Below are positions 13,889 to 20,837 of a DNA stretch of 64,000 nucleotides, one piece after another. Every line of letters begins with the position of its first letter. The first letter of the stretch is position 1. The DNA is from DASWJZ01 sp963720705 (lineage in GTDB: Bacteria; Pseudomonadota; Alphaproteobacteria; Rhizobiales; Afifellaceae), in assembly GCA_963720705.1 (NCBI GenBank), contig CAVRGJ010000005.1:675456-739455 (forward strand). The letters run 5' to 3'. Both the position numbers and the translations under genes were made by a program. The notes beneath the pieces are model-generated. The model had not been told where the DNA came from and searched no databases. It was given only the letters and a program-made list of their open reading frames with translations.

Positions 13889-14170
13889 ATGAGAGCACGT
13901 GAATTCACTGCGGTCGCACTCGCCGGTGCAATGGCGACGGCAATTGGAAGCCTTGCCTACAGCGCCGCCGCGTCCGCGCAAGACACCGAGATGTGCTATG
14001 GGATTGCCAAAGCGGGCGAGAACGACTGCAAGGCCGGCGCCCACGACTGCTCGGGCATGTCGACCGTCGACTACGATGGCCAGTCGTTCAAGCTGGTTGC
14101 GAAGGGCACCTGCACAAGCATGATGGCGCCGGGCGGCAAGCACGGCAGCTTGACTCCGATCAGCAGCTGA
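13889..14170 (+). CDS. bufA: DUF2282 precursor peptide, bufferin-type (first copy)
   Basis: A 93-residue exported precursor of a metallophore RiPP. The signal peptide (about residues 1-30) ends after SAAASAQ. The core follows with four cysteines in MCYGIAK, ENDCKAG, HDCSG and KGTC, and ends in GSLTP. In the bufferin family, core cysteines are modified by the DUF692/MNIO enzyme to give a copper-binding periplasmic peptide; the enzyme gene is two genes downstream. GGAGG at 13878-13882 gives a 6-nt spacing to ATG 13889; ATG 13886 is also possible but too close. The modification is inferred from the family. Confidence 0.85.
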   Translation: MRAREFTAVALAGAMATAIGSLAYSAAASAQDTEMCYGIAKAGENDCKAGAHDCSGMSTVDYDGQSFKLVAKGTCTSMMAPGGKHGSLTPISS

Positions 14171-14194
14171 TCGCACTCCACGCCGCCCAGAAAT

Positions 14195-14217
14195 GCGGCC
14201 GGCCTTGCGCCGGCCGC
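14195..14217 (+). promoter_or_regulatory. GC hairpin between the two precursor genes
   Basis: Arms GCGGCCGGC and GCCGGCCGC (9 bp, perfect) enclose the loop CTTGC, in the 68-bp gap between the two precursor genes. No T-tract follows, so it looks like an RNA stabiliser, processing site or partial attenuator rather than a full terminator. It would let the first precursor be made in excess. Confidence 0.5.
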
Positions 14218-14238
14218 GCCTTGGGGAAGGACCGAAAC

Positions 14239-14592
14239 GTGAAGAACTCGACCAACGCGCTCATCATGGTCGCATTGGCGACCGCGCTCGGCGCGATCGA
14301 AACGCCAGCCGCGGCGCAGGATCAGGTGAAATGCTACGGCGTCGCGCTTGCCGGCAAGAACGATTGCGCGGCCGGGCCTGGAACGACTTGCGCCGGGACG
14401 TCGACGATCGACTACCAGGGCAATTCTTGGAAGCTCGTTCCCGTGGGAACGTGCGAGACGATGCAGCTTCCCGGCGGCCGCACCGGTGCTGCGTTTCCGA
14501 ACGACGAGTATAAGGGCCTCGCACGCGACCTGCCGGCAGGCGCGCCGCTCGACGTTTTGAAGCCGGTCGAGGGCGTCAAGCCCTACGCGTAA
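14239..14592 (+). CDS. DUF2282 precursor peptide, bufferin-type (second copy, extended C-terminus)
   Basis: A 117-residue paralogue of the preceding gene. The signal peptide ends after PAAAQ, and the same four cysteines follow in KCYGVAL, KNDCAAG, TTCAGTS and VGTC. The shared block STIDYQGNSWKLV matches STVDYDGQSFKLV in copy one. After the last Cys it carries about 35 further residues (PNDEYKGLARDLPAGAP and beyond) that copy one lacks. The start is GTG at 14239, with GGGGAAGGA just upstream. Two substrates beside one modifying enzyme suggest two related peptides are made. Confidence 0.83.
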   Translation: MKNSTNALIMVALATALGAIETPAAAQDQVKCYGVALAGKNDCAAGPGTTCAGTSTIDYQGNSWKLVPVGTCETMQLPGGRTGAAFPNDEYKGLARDLPAGAPLDVLKPVEGVKPYA

Positions 14593-14618
14593 TCCTCGCC
14601 GCAAGAGGAGAAGGGACG

Positions 14619-15485
14619 ATGGCCGAGATGCCAATCCCGCCACGCGCCGGCGTCGGGCTGAAGCCGCGGCACTACCGCGACATCCTCGAGGGCGCACCCG
14701 ATATCGGCTTCTTCGAGGTGCACGCCGAGAACTACATGGGCGCCGGCGGGCCGCCGCATCGCTATCTGACCGCGATCCGCGAGCGCTATCCGCTGTCGCT
14801 GCACGGTGTCGGGCTGTCGATCGGCGCCGACCGACCACTTAACCGCGATCATCTCATGCGACTGAAGCACTTGAACGAGCGCTACGAGCCCGGCCTCTTC
14901 TCCGAGCACCTCGCCTGGTCGACGCACGATGCGACCTATCTGAACGACCTCCTGCCGGTCCCCTACACGGAGGAGACGCTCGCCCGCGTCGCCGAGCACA
15001 TCGACGAGGTGCAGGAAGTCGTGGGCCGGCAAATGCTTCTGGAGAATCCGTCGACCTATCTCGCCTTCGCCGAGAGCACCTATGCTGAGATCGACTTCAT
15101 TACCGAGGTCCAGAAGCGGACCGGATGTGGGCTTCTCCTCGACGTGAACAACGTGCACGTCGCCTCGACCAATCAGGAATGGGACCGGATCGCCTATATC
15201 GAGGCCTATCCGCTTGAGCACGTTCACGAGATCCATCTTGGGGGCCACGCGCCGGAGACCGACGAGGCGGGGCGGCCGCTTTTGATCGATACGCACGACC
15301 GCGAGGTCGCCGACATCGTCTGGAAGCTCTTCGAGCACACGATCGCGTTGACCGGGCCGCTGCCGACCTTGATCGAGTGGGATGCCGACGTGCCGGAATG
15401 GCCCCTCTTAAAGGCGGAAGCGGAGCGCGCCGAGGCCGCGCTCGTCTACGCCGAGCGCAGAGGCGAGCGGCGTGCCGCTGGCTGA
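14619..15485 (+). CDS. bufB: DUF692 / MNIO-family peptide-modifying iron oxidase
   Basis: A 288-residue TIM-barrel enzyme of the multinuclear non-haem iron oxidase family, which modifies cysteines in DUF2282 peptides. Candidate metal ligands at the conserved family positions are His62 (LHGVG), His97 (SEHLAW), Glu142 (LENPS), Asp175 and His180 (LDVNNVH), His206/His210 (IHLGGH), Asp224/His226 (DTHD) and Glu253 (IEWD). An AAGAGGAGAAGGGA ribosome site precedes the ATG. Its end overlaps the DUF2063 gene by 14 bp, so the two are translationally coupled. The reaction (oxazolone or thiooxazole formation) is known for relatives; here it is inference. Confidence 0.92.
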   Translation: MAEMPIPPRAGVGLKPRHYRDILEGAPDIGFFEVHAENYMGAGGPPHRYLTAIRERYPLSLHGVGLSIGADRPLNRDHLMRLKHLNERYEPGLFSEHLAWSTHDATYLNDLLPVPYTEETLARVAEHIDEVQEVVGRQMLLENPSTYLAFAESTYAEIDFITEVQKRTGCGLLLDVNNVHVASTNQEWDRIAYIEAYPLEHVHEIHLGGHAPETDEAGRPLLIDTHDREVADIVWKLFEHTIALTGPLPTLIEWDADVPEWPLLKAEAERAEAALVYAERRGERRAAG

Positions 15486-16257
15486 GCGGCAAAGCGGGTT
15501 CGCCGCCGCGGTCCTCGACTCCGCCGCGCCGGTTCCGCCGGGGCTCGTCGGGCCCGACGGGGCCCCAAGCGCGCGCCGCTTCGCAGTCTATCGGAACAAC
15601 GTTATCGTCGGCCTGTCGGAATCGATGAAGATCACGTTTCCGGCCGTGTGCCGGATCGTTGGAGAGGAATTCTTCCTGGCGATGGCGCGCGCCTATGTGG
15701 TCGCCGACCCGCCGCGCTCGCCGATGCTGCTTGAATATGGCGGCGGCTTTCCGGACTTCGTCGCGGCCTTTCCGCCGGCGGCGACGCTTCCGTATCTCGC
15801 CGACGTGGCGCGGATCGAGCTTGCCTGGAAGGAAGCTTTCCACGCCCCGGAGGCAGCGCTGCTTCCCGCCGCGGCACTCGCGGCGATACCGCAGGATCGC
15901 CTGGGCGAACTCCGGATCAGTCTGCATCCTTCGCTTCGCATCGTCTCGTCGCGTTATCCGGCGCTGACGATCTGGCGGATGAACGTTGACGGCGGTGTGC
16001 CGGCCCCGGTCGATCTTAAGGCGGGCGGCGAAGACGCTCTCGTCGTCAGGCCGGCGGCGCAGGTCGAGGTCCGTTTCGTGCCGCCCGGCGGCGCAGCCTT
16101 CATCCGGCTGCTCGGCGAAGGCGCGACGCTCGGTGAGGCTGCGAACGCCGGTCTTGCCGCCGCGGAAGCCTTCGATCTCTCCGCCAGCCTTGCCGGGCTG
16201 ATCGCTGCCGGCGCGTTCAGCGGCTTCGATCTTGGGGCAGCCGGAGCGATGGCGTGA
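15472..16257 (+). CDS. bufC: DUF2063 partner protein of the MNIO enzyme
   Basis: A 261-residue protein whose N-terminal half is a DUF2063 domain. The motif RRFAVYRNNV near residue 40 is followed by FPAVCRIVGEEFF, AYVVADPPRSPML and LLEYGGGFPDF. In characterised MNIO systems this partner recognises the precursor peptide and delivers it to the enzyme. The C-terminal half is a variable domain. It overlaps bufB by 14 bp and the DoxX gene by a GTGA overlap, so all three form one translational unit. The start is a GTG-type codon. Confidence 0.88.
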   Translation: MPLAERQSGFAAAVLDSAAPVPPGLVGPDGAPSARRFAVYRNNVIVGLSESMKITFPAVCRIVGEEFFLAMARAYVVADPPRSPMLLEYGGGFPDFVAAFPPAATLPYLADVARIELAWKEAFHAPEAALLPAAALAAIPQDRLGELRISLHPSLRIVSSRYPALTIWRMNVDGGVPAPVDLKAGGEDALVVRPAAQVEVRFVPPGGAAFIRLLGEGATLGEAANAGLAAAEAFDLSASLAGLIAAGAFSGFDLGAAGAMA

Positions 16258-16709
16258 CGCGACTCGTGCGGGCTATCGTGACTTGGCTCGCCTGGTTCGG
16301 CTACTTCGTGGCGCCCCCGCTTTTGAGGGTCGCGCTGGCGATTCCGTTCTTCCGCTCCGGGCTCACCAAGTGGGACGGCTTCGCGCTCTCGTCGAGCGCA
16401 ACCTACCTCTTCGCGAACGAGTTCAAGCTGCATGTCCTCGGCGCGGTCTACGGTTTCCCGTATCCGACGGTGGTGGCCTATGCCTCGGCGACGGGCGAGA
16501 TCGTGTTTCCGATTCTGCTCGTGCTGGGGCTTGCTACGCGCTTCGCGGCGTTCGGGATTCTGCTGATGACCGTCGTGATCGAGTTCGTGGTGCCAGGCGG
16601 CTGGCTCACCTACCATCTTCCCTGGGCGGCGATGGCGTGCGCGCTTCTCGCGCTCGGCCCGGGCCTTCTTTCGCTCGACCGCGTGATCGCGCTTCGGGTG
16701 GCGCGCTGA
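16254..16709 (+). CDS. DoxX family membrane protein of the bufferin operon
   Basis: A 151-residue inner-membrane protein with about four hydrophobic helices: residues 8-30, 60-80, 86-105 and 115-140. The motif FFRSGLTKWDGF near residue 34 is typical of DoxX. DoxX proteins often close DUF2282/DUF692/DUF2063 operons; a redox role in the membrane is presumed but unproven. It starts with GTG at 16254, overlapping the previous stop. The next gene begins 45 bp downstream and seems unrelated. Confidence 0.88.
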   Translation: MTRLVRAIVTWLAWFGYFVAPPLLRVALAIPFFRSGLTKWDGFALSSSATYLFANEFKLHVLGAVYGFPYPTVVAYASATGEIVFPILLVLGLATRFAAFGILLMTVVIEFVVPGGWLTYHLPWAAMACALLALGPGLLSLDRVIALRVAR

Positions 16710-16754
16710 GCGCACGCTCTTGCCCTGCCGGAAGCGAGTCGGCATTAGAGCGCA

Positions 16755-17807
16755 ATGCAATTCGCCAGTGACAATTGGACCGGCGCCGCGCCGGAGGTGA
16801 TCGACGCGGTGGTCCGCGAGGCCGGGCGTTCGGGCGCCGCTTACGGCGCAAGCGAGATGGACCGCGCCGCGGAGGCGCGTTTCGCCGAGTTCTTCGAGCA
16901 CGATGTCGCGATCTTTTTCGTCGCCACCGGCAGCGCCGCGAACGCGCTCGCGCTCGCCGCCGTTAGCAAGCCGGCCGGCGCCGTCTTCGCGCATCACGAA
17001 AGCCACGTCGTTGAGGACGAGATCGGGGGGATCGAATTCCTTGCCGACGGCGCGCGAATCATTCCGGTCGAAGGGCGGCTCGGCAAGATCGACCCGGCGG
17101 CGCTGACGAAGGCGTTGAAGCGTTTCGTTCCGGGCGAGGTCAGGACCGGCCAGCCCGTTGCCGTCACGATCACGCAGCAGACTGAGCTCGGCACCGTATA
17201 CTCGCCCGACGAGGTCGCCGCGCTCGCGAGTATCGCCAAATCGCGTGACGTGGCGCTCCACATGGATGGCGCGCGCTTCGCCTATGCGCTCGCGCAGCTC
17301 GGCATCTCGCCGGCTGAGACGACCTGGAAAGCCGGCGTCGACGTCCTTTCTTTCGGGGCGACGAAGAACGGCTGCATTGCCGCCGAGGCGCTCGTCTTCT
17401 TCGACACGGCTCTCGCCAAGGAGATGCCGTTCATCCGGAAGCGCGCCGGGCATCTTTTTTCAAAGTCGCGTTTCGTGGCGGCGCAGTTCGATGCCTACCT
17501 CCGCGATGGACTGTGGCTCAAGCTCGCGCGGCATGCAAACGCCATGGCCGATCGGCTCCGGGCGGGAGTCGCGGCAGCGCCGAACGCACGCGAGGCGTGG
17601 GCAACGCATGGAAACGAAATTTTTGCCGTCCTCCGCAAGGCGGACGCGGAGCGGCTGAAGAAGGCCGGCGCGGCATTTTACGAATGGCCCGAACCGCACG
17701 GCCTCTCGGTCGGGCTCGGTGGTGACGAGGCGATCTTCCGGCTGGTCACGGCCTTCGCAACGAAGCCCGACGACGTAGACGCGTTCCTCGCCGCGCTCGC
17801 CGCCTAG
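16755..17807 (+). CDS. ltaE: Low-specificity L-threonine aldolase
   Basis: A PLP enzyme that cleaves L-threonine or allo-threonine to glycine and acetaldehyde. The 350 residues match the family. The PLP Lys is Lys204 in SFGATKNG. Asp171 and Arg174 in MDGARFAYA bind the cofactor and substrate. The N-terminal FASDNWTGAAPEV and the Gly/Ser loop ATGSAANALAL (near 58) are also conserved. Convergent with hsp20; a strong hairpin at 17829-17851 separates them. Confidence 0.93.
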   Translation: MQFASDNWTGAAPEVIDAVVREAGRSGAAYGASEMDRAAEARFAEFFEHDVAIFFVATGSAANALALAAVSKPAGAVFAHHESHVVEDEIGGIEFLADGARIIPVEGRLGKIDPAALTKALKRFVPGEVRTGQPVAVTITQQTELGTVYSPDEVAALASIAKSRDVALHMDGARFAYALAQLGISPAETTWKAGVDVLSFGATKNGCIAAEALVFFDTALAKEMPFIRKRAGHLFSKSRFVAAQFDAYLRDGLWLKLARHANAMADRLRAGVAAAPNAREAWATHGNEIFAVLRKADAERLKKAGAAFYEWPEPHGLSVGLGGDEAIFRLVTAFATKPDDVDAFLAALAA

Positions 17808-17828
17808 ATAAACTCGGCTGAACGACAA

Positions 17829-17851
17829 GCGCCCCGGACAGGCCGGGGCGC
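17829..17851. terminator. Hairpin between convergent ltaE and hsp20
   Basis: Arms GCGCCCCGG and CCGGGGCGC (9 bp, perfect) enclose the loop ACAGG. It lies 21 bp after the ltaE stop and 23 bp from the hsp20 stop. Only a short A/G-rich tail follows on the plus strand, so it may act as a shared, imperfect bidirectional terminator. Confidence 0.55.
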
Positions 17852-17874
17852 GAAAAGTGACTGCTGCCTCTTCG

Positions 17875-18333
17875 TTAGGCGGCCTTGGCGTCGATCTGCT
17901 TCGACTTCACGCCGCCGCCGATCGCGATCTTGCGGGGCTTCATCGCCTCCGGAATCTCGCGCGTGAGGTCGATGTGGAGCAGCCCATTGTCGAGGCTCGC
18001 GCCGGTCACTTCGACGTGGTCGGCGAGCTGGAAGCGGCGCTCGAAAGCGCGGGACGCGATCCCGCGATAGAGCACCTCGCGGCCGTTCTCGGACTTCTCT
18101 TCCTTCTTCTCCCCCTTCACAGTCAGGACGTTCTCTTTCGCCTGAATGTCGAGGTCGCCCTCGCCGAAGCCGGCAACCGCCATCGTGACACGGTAGGCGT
18201 TCTCGCCTGTGCGCTCGATGTTGTAGGGCGGGTAGGGCTGCGCCTCACCATTGGTGACGGAGTTGAGCAGGCCGAAAAGGCGGTCGAAACCGACTGTGGA
18301 GCGATAGAGGGGGCTGAGATCGAAACTACGCAT
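17875..18333 (-). CDS. Small heat-shock protein, Hsp20/IbpA family
   Basis: A 152-residue ATP-independent holdase chaperone. The N-terminal MRSFDLSPLYRSTVGFDRLF is the IbpA-like leader. The alpha-crystallin domain runs from about residue 35 to 125 (YRVTMAVAGF, GIASRAFERRF, GLLHIDLTREIPE), followed by an I-x-I-like RKIAIGGG tail. ATG 18333 is chosen over the longer form because AAGGAGG lies 7 nt upstream on the minus strand. The leader looks like a ROSE thermometer, so expression is probably heat-induced at translation. Confidence 0.93.
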   Translation of the reverse strand: MRSFDLSPLYRSTVGFDRLFGLLNSVTNGEAQPYPPYNIERTGENAYRVTMAVAGFGEGDLDIQAKENVLTVKGEKKEEKSENGREVLYRGIASRAFERRFQLADHVEVTGASLDNGLLHIDLTREIPEAMKPRKIAIGGGVKSKQIDAKAA

Positions 18334-18337
18334 TTTC

Positions 18338-18386
18338 TGTCCTCCTTGAAGCGACATAGGGATTGGCGGCTATCGGTCCCCCGATA
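18338..18386 (-). promoter_or_regulatory. Putative ROSE-type RNA thermometer in the hsp20 leader
   Basis: On the transcribed strand a hairpin with arms UAUCGG and CCGAUA and a GGGA (GNRA) loop is followed about 14 nt later by UCGCU. This faces the Shine-Dalgarno AGGAGG across a small loop. The U-Y-G-C-U sequence with its unpaired G opposite the SD is the hallmark of ROSE elements before rhizobial hsp20 genes. The match is by eye; pairing GUC/GAC closes the SD hairpin. The promoter is not identified. Confidence 0.5.
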
Positions 18387-18554
18387 AGTGGCGGAACCTG
18401 CCGACCCGCGGGCCCTTACGGCATCCGCACCTGATGAAATGGGGTGGCGCAATTCGGCGTTCAAGACCCCTCCCGGCGCCGCAAATCCGTCGTTTTCGGA
18501 CGGTCATTTGGGACCGCTGATGGCCCCTCGCAGGCGGCCGGGAGGGAGGCGAAT

Positions 18555-18995
18555 TTGGTCTCAAGGAACGCGTTCCTCAGTGCTGCGCTGATCGCGGCGG
18601 CGGCGAGCTCACCGGCCTTTTCGCAATCGTGGAATTCCGGCTTCAGGGTCGAGGGGCCGGTCTATTTCGCGCCGGGCGTCTATCAGCGGGCGCTGCCGCT
18701 TTCGCCCGACGCGGTGTTCAACGCCCTTGAGGCTGCCGGCTATCGCGAGTTCAGCCCCATGGCCCCGCGCGAGCCGGTTTATCGGTTGAACGCCGTCAAT
18801 CCGCGCGGAGACCTGGTCGCCCTCGAAATCTCGATGTTCACCGGTCAGATCGAGCGCGAGCGCATTCTCGCCGTGCATCAGAGGCCGCCGCTTCGCGCTT
18901 ACCGGCCTGCGCCTGTGCCTCAGGCGGCTCCCGTGGCTCCCGCCGCGCCGCCGCCTGCGAACGACGGCGGACACGACCCGCTCGTCGTCTACTGA
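18555..18995 (+). CDS. Small secreted protein of unknown function
   Basis: A 146-residue protein with a clear signal peptide (FLSAALIAAAASSPAFSQ) and no membrane anchor. The middle part (about 50-105) has PDAVFNALEAAGYREFSPM followed by VYRLNAVNPRGDLVALEISMFTGQIERERI. This resembles the repeat found in small rhizobial exported proteins of PepSY-like fold, but I do not assign a family. The last 40 residues are Pro/Ala-rich. The start is TTG at 18555 with GGAGGGAGG immediately upstream; no ATG lies near the signal peptide. Confidence 0.65.
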   Translation: MVSRNAFLSAALIAAAASSPAFSQSWNSGFRVEGPVYFAPGVYQRALPLSPDAVFNALEAAGYREFSPMAPREPVYRLNAVNPRGDLVALEISMFTGQIERERILAVHQRPPLRAYRPAPVPQAAPVAPAAPPPANDGGHDPLVVY

Positions 18996-19170
18996 TCGGC
19001 CTCTCGGCGGGGTGCCGCACGCGCGGCGCCGGTTATGCGCAGCGTTCCGAAGCCGGCTGCGGTGAATGCAACATGAATAACGGCTTCCGGTTCGGTTCAG
19101 CCGGCCGGCCCTAGGTTCCTCGCATCGACATCGGGACCAACTCGATGCCACCGGACAAGAGGAACTAGTC

Positions 19171-19509
19171 ATGCTCACCAAGACGATCGCCGCGGGCCTC
19201 GTCGCCCTCACCACCCTTTCCGCCGTTCCGGCGAATGCAGCGAGCTTCAGCATCGAGTTCGGCGGCGGCCGAGGCTGGGGCCACCACGACAGCTACGGCT
19301 ACGGCAACGACTACGGCCACCGCCGCGAGAGCCGCAGGCTCTCCACCGATGAAGTCCGCTTCATGCTGCGCAACGACGGCTACTACGCCATTCGCTTCTT
19401 CGACGACCACGGCCCCATCTATCAGCTGCGCGCCAGCAAGCGCGGCCGCGACTTCGTCCTGGTCGTGAACGCCCGCAGCGGCGAGATCCTCTCACGCCAG
19501 CGCATCTAG
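19171..19509 (+). CDS. Small secreted His/Gly/Tyr-rich protein with PepSY-like C-terminus
   Basis: A 112-residue protein with a signal peptide cut after residue 23 (VPANAA). The spacer at residues about 28-50 is rich in Gly, His, Tyr and Arg and could bind metal. The C-terminal domain (LSTDEVRFMLRNDGYYAIRFF, then VLVVNARSGEIL) resembles PepSY-type inhibitor folds. Hairpins follow the stop. Its function is unknown; the similarity to the neighbour at 18555-18995 (both end in a beta-rich domain with a GxI motif) suggests related small envelope proteins. Confidence 0.7.
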   Translation: MLTKTIAAGLVALTTLSAVPANAASFSIEFGGGRGWGHHDSYGYGNDYGHRRESRRLSTDEVRFMLRNDGYYAIRFFDDHGPIYQLRASKRGRDFVLVVNARSGEILSRQRI

Positions 19510-19518
19510 CTCGCACAA

Positions 19519-19607
19519 GCCGGCGTAGCGCCGGCCACACGAAGATCGGGCGCTGTTAACGCCCCCTCCGGCGCCCGATTCGGCCGGCGGTCATGAGACC
19601 GCCGGCC
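19519..19607. repeat. Cluster of three GC-rich inverted repeats
   Basis: Three perfect stem-loops follow each other. GCCGGC at 19519-19524 pairs with 19530-19535. ATCGGGCGC at 19545-19553 pairs with 19571-19579. GGCCGGCGGTC at 19582-19592 pairs with 19597-19607 around ATGA. They lie between the secreted-protein gene and the hydrolase and may end the upstream transcript. Confidence 0.55.
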
Positions 19608-19702
19608 AATTCGTCACGACTTGCCAGCCTCGACCAGTCGTTGCTAACTGCCAAGCGTCTCCGGCAGCGGCCGCGAGGCGGTTCTCGCTCTAGGCTCCGC
19701 GT

Positions 19703-20644
19703 TTGGCCGGTCTCATCGAAATTCCCAGCAATCCGATTCCGAAAGGCGCGGTCGTCGATACGGTGACGACCGATGACGGCGTCGCGTTGCGCTGCGCGCG
19801 CTTTCCGCCGAACCGCTCACCGGTGCGCGGCACCGTCGTCATCCTGCACGGCCGCACCGAGTTCATCGAAAAGTATTTTGAGACGATCAACGATCTCAGA
19901 CGCCGCGGCTTCGCCGTCGCGACGTTCGATTCGCGCGGGCAGGGCGGATCGAGCCGGCTGCTCCGCAATCCGCGGAAAGGGCACGTGCGCGATTTCGCCG
20001 ACCACGTGAACGACTTCGAGACGGTCATGCAGGAGGTCGTGCTGCCGGACTGTCCGCCGCCTTACTACGTGCTCGGGCATTCGACCGGCGCTGCGATCGC
20101 GCTCCTCTCGGCGGAGCGCCTCAGAACGCAGATTGACCGCATGGTGCTGACGGCCCCCTTGTTCGCGCTCGCCCACGGGACGCCGCGCGTGCTTGCCAAA
20201 GTCACGGGCTTTCTCATGCATTTCGGTCTCGGTGAGGCGTTTGCGCCGGGCGCCGGGGGCGCGCTTATCCAGACGCAGCCCTTCGACGACAATTCGCTGA
20301 CCAGCGATCCCGTTCGTTACCAACGGGCGCTTGCCGTCGTCGACGCGGATCCGGCGATCGGCGTCGGCGGTGCCACGATCGGCTGGGTCAATTCGGCAAT
20401 GCGCGCCTGCGTCCGCCTTGCGGAGCCGAGTTTCGCAGAGACCGTGCCGATGCCGGTCCTGATCGTGCTCGGCGGCGCCGACAGCATCATCAGCAACCTC
20501 GCGGCAGAGGAGTTCTCGCGCCGTGTGAAGACGGCGGCGCATCTCAGGGTCCCCGGCGCGAAACACGAGATCCTCATGGAAAAGGACCAGTTCCGCGACC
20601 AGTTCTGGATTGCCTTCGACGCGTTCGTGGCTGGGCGAAGCTAA
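19703..20644 (+). CDS. Alpha/beta hydrolase, lysophospholipase (PldB/monoglyceride lipase) type
   Basis: A 313-residue cytoplasmic alpha/beta-hydrolase. The HGRTEF oxyanion segment is near residue 49. The nucleophile is Ser127 in GHSTGA. The acid Asp is in VLGGADS and the His in GAKHEIL near the C-terminus. It probably hydrolyses lysophospholipids or monoacylglycerols. An in-frame stop at 19691 lies 12 bp before TTG 19703, so this TTG is the earliest start; no ATG occurs before the conserved VTTDDGVALR block. It stands alone; a candidate sRNA with a terminator follows. Confidence 0.85.
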   Translation: MAGLIEIPSNPIPKGAVVDTVTTDDGVALRCARFPPNRSPVRGTVVILHGRTEFIEKYFETINDLRRRGFAVATFDSRGQGGSSRLLRNPRKGHVRDFADHVNDFETVMQEVVLPDCPPPYYVLGHSTGAAIALLSAERLRTQIDRMVLTAPLFALAHGTPRVLAKVTGFLMHFGLGEAFAPGAGGALIQTQPFDDNSLTSDPVRYQRALAVVDADPAIGVGGATIGWVNSAMRACVRLAEPSFAETVPMPVLIVLGGADSIISNLAAEEFSRRVKTAAHLRVPGAKHEILMEKDQFRDQFWIAFDAFVAGRS

Positions 20645-20740
20645 GTGCTGATGCTGGTATTTTGGACACAGCGTCCAGACTTCCTGACTTGGCGCTAAAT
20701 TCCACTTGCGCTTTGTGCAAAGCAGCATAGATTGTGCGGT

Positions 20741-20820
20741 GCGATACTTCGGTATCGCTGCCCACGTTGGGCGTTTCCTCCCTAGACTTGGGCCGCGTGT
20801 ATCGCGGCCCTCTTCTTTTT
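20741..20820 (+). ncRNA. Candidate small RNA resembling the alpha-r14/MmgR family
   Basis: About 80 nt with three perfect stem-loops in a row. GCGATAC/GTATCGC closes a TTCG loop (20741-20758). CCCA/TGGG encloses CGT (20761-20771). GGGCCGCG/CGCGGCCC is followed by a T-rich tail (20790-20820). The single-stranded TCCTCCC at 20776-20782 is an anti-Shine-Dalgarno-like sequence. Three hairpins, a length near 77-80 nt and UCCUCCC between them fit the MmgR/alpha-r14 trans-acting sRNAs of rhizobia. The family name is inference from memory of the structure. Confidence 0.55.
20790..20820 (+). terminator. Rho-independent terminator
   Basis: A perfect 8-bp stem GGGCCGCG/CGCGGCCC with loop TGTAT is directly followed by TCTTCTTTTT. 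It is the strongest intrinsic terminator in the window and would end the candidate sRNA, and read-through from the hydrolase 146 bp upstream. Confidence 0.85.
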
Positions 20821-20837
20821 CGGGAGATCGCCGCGGT

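Noticed and set aside
13496..14176. 226-residue minus-strand frame before the bufferin genes
   Set aside because: Covers the clear precursor gene on the other strand and has no product-like motif.
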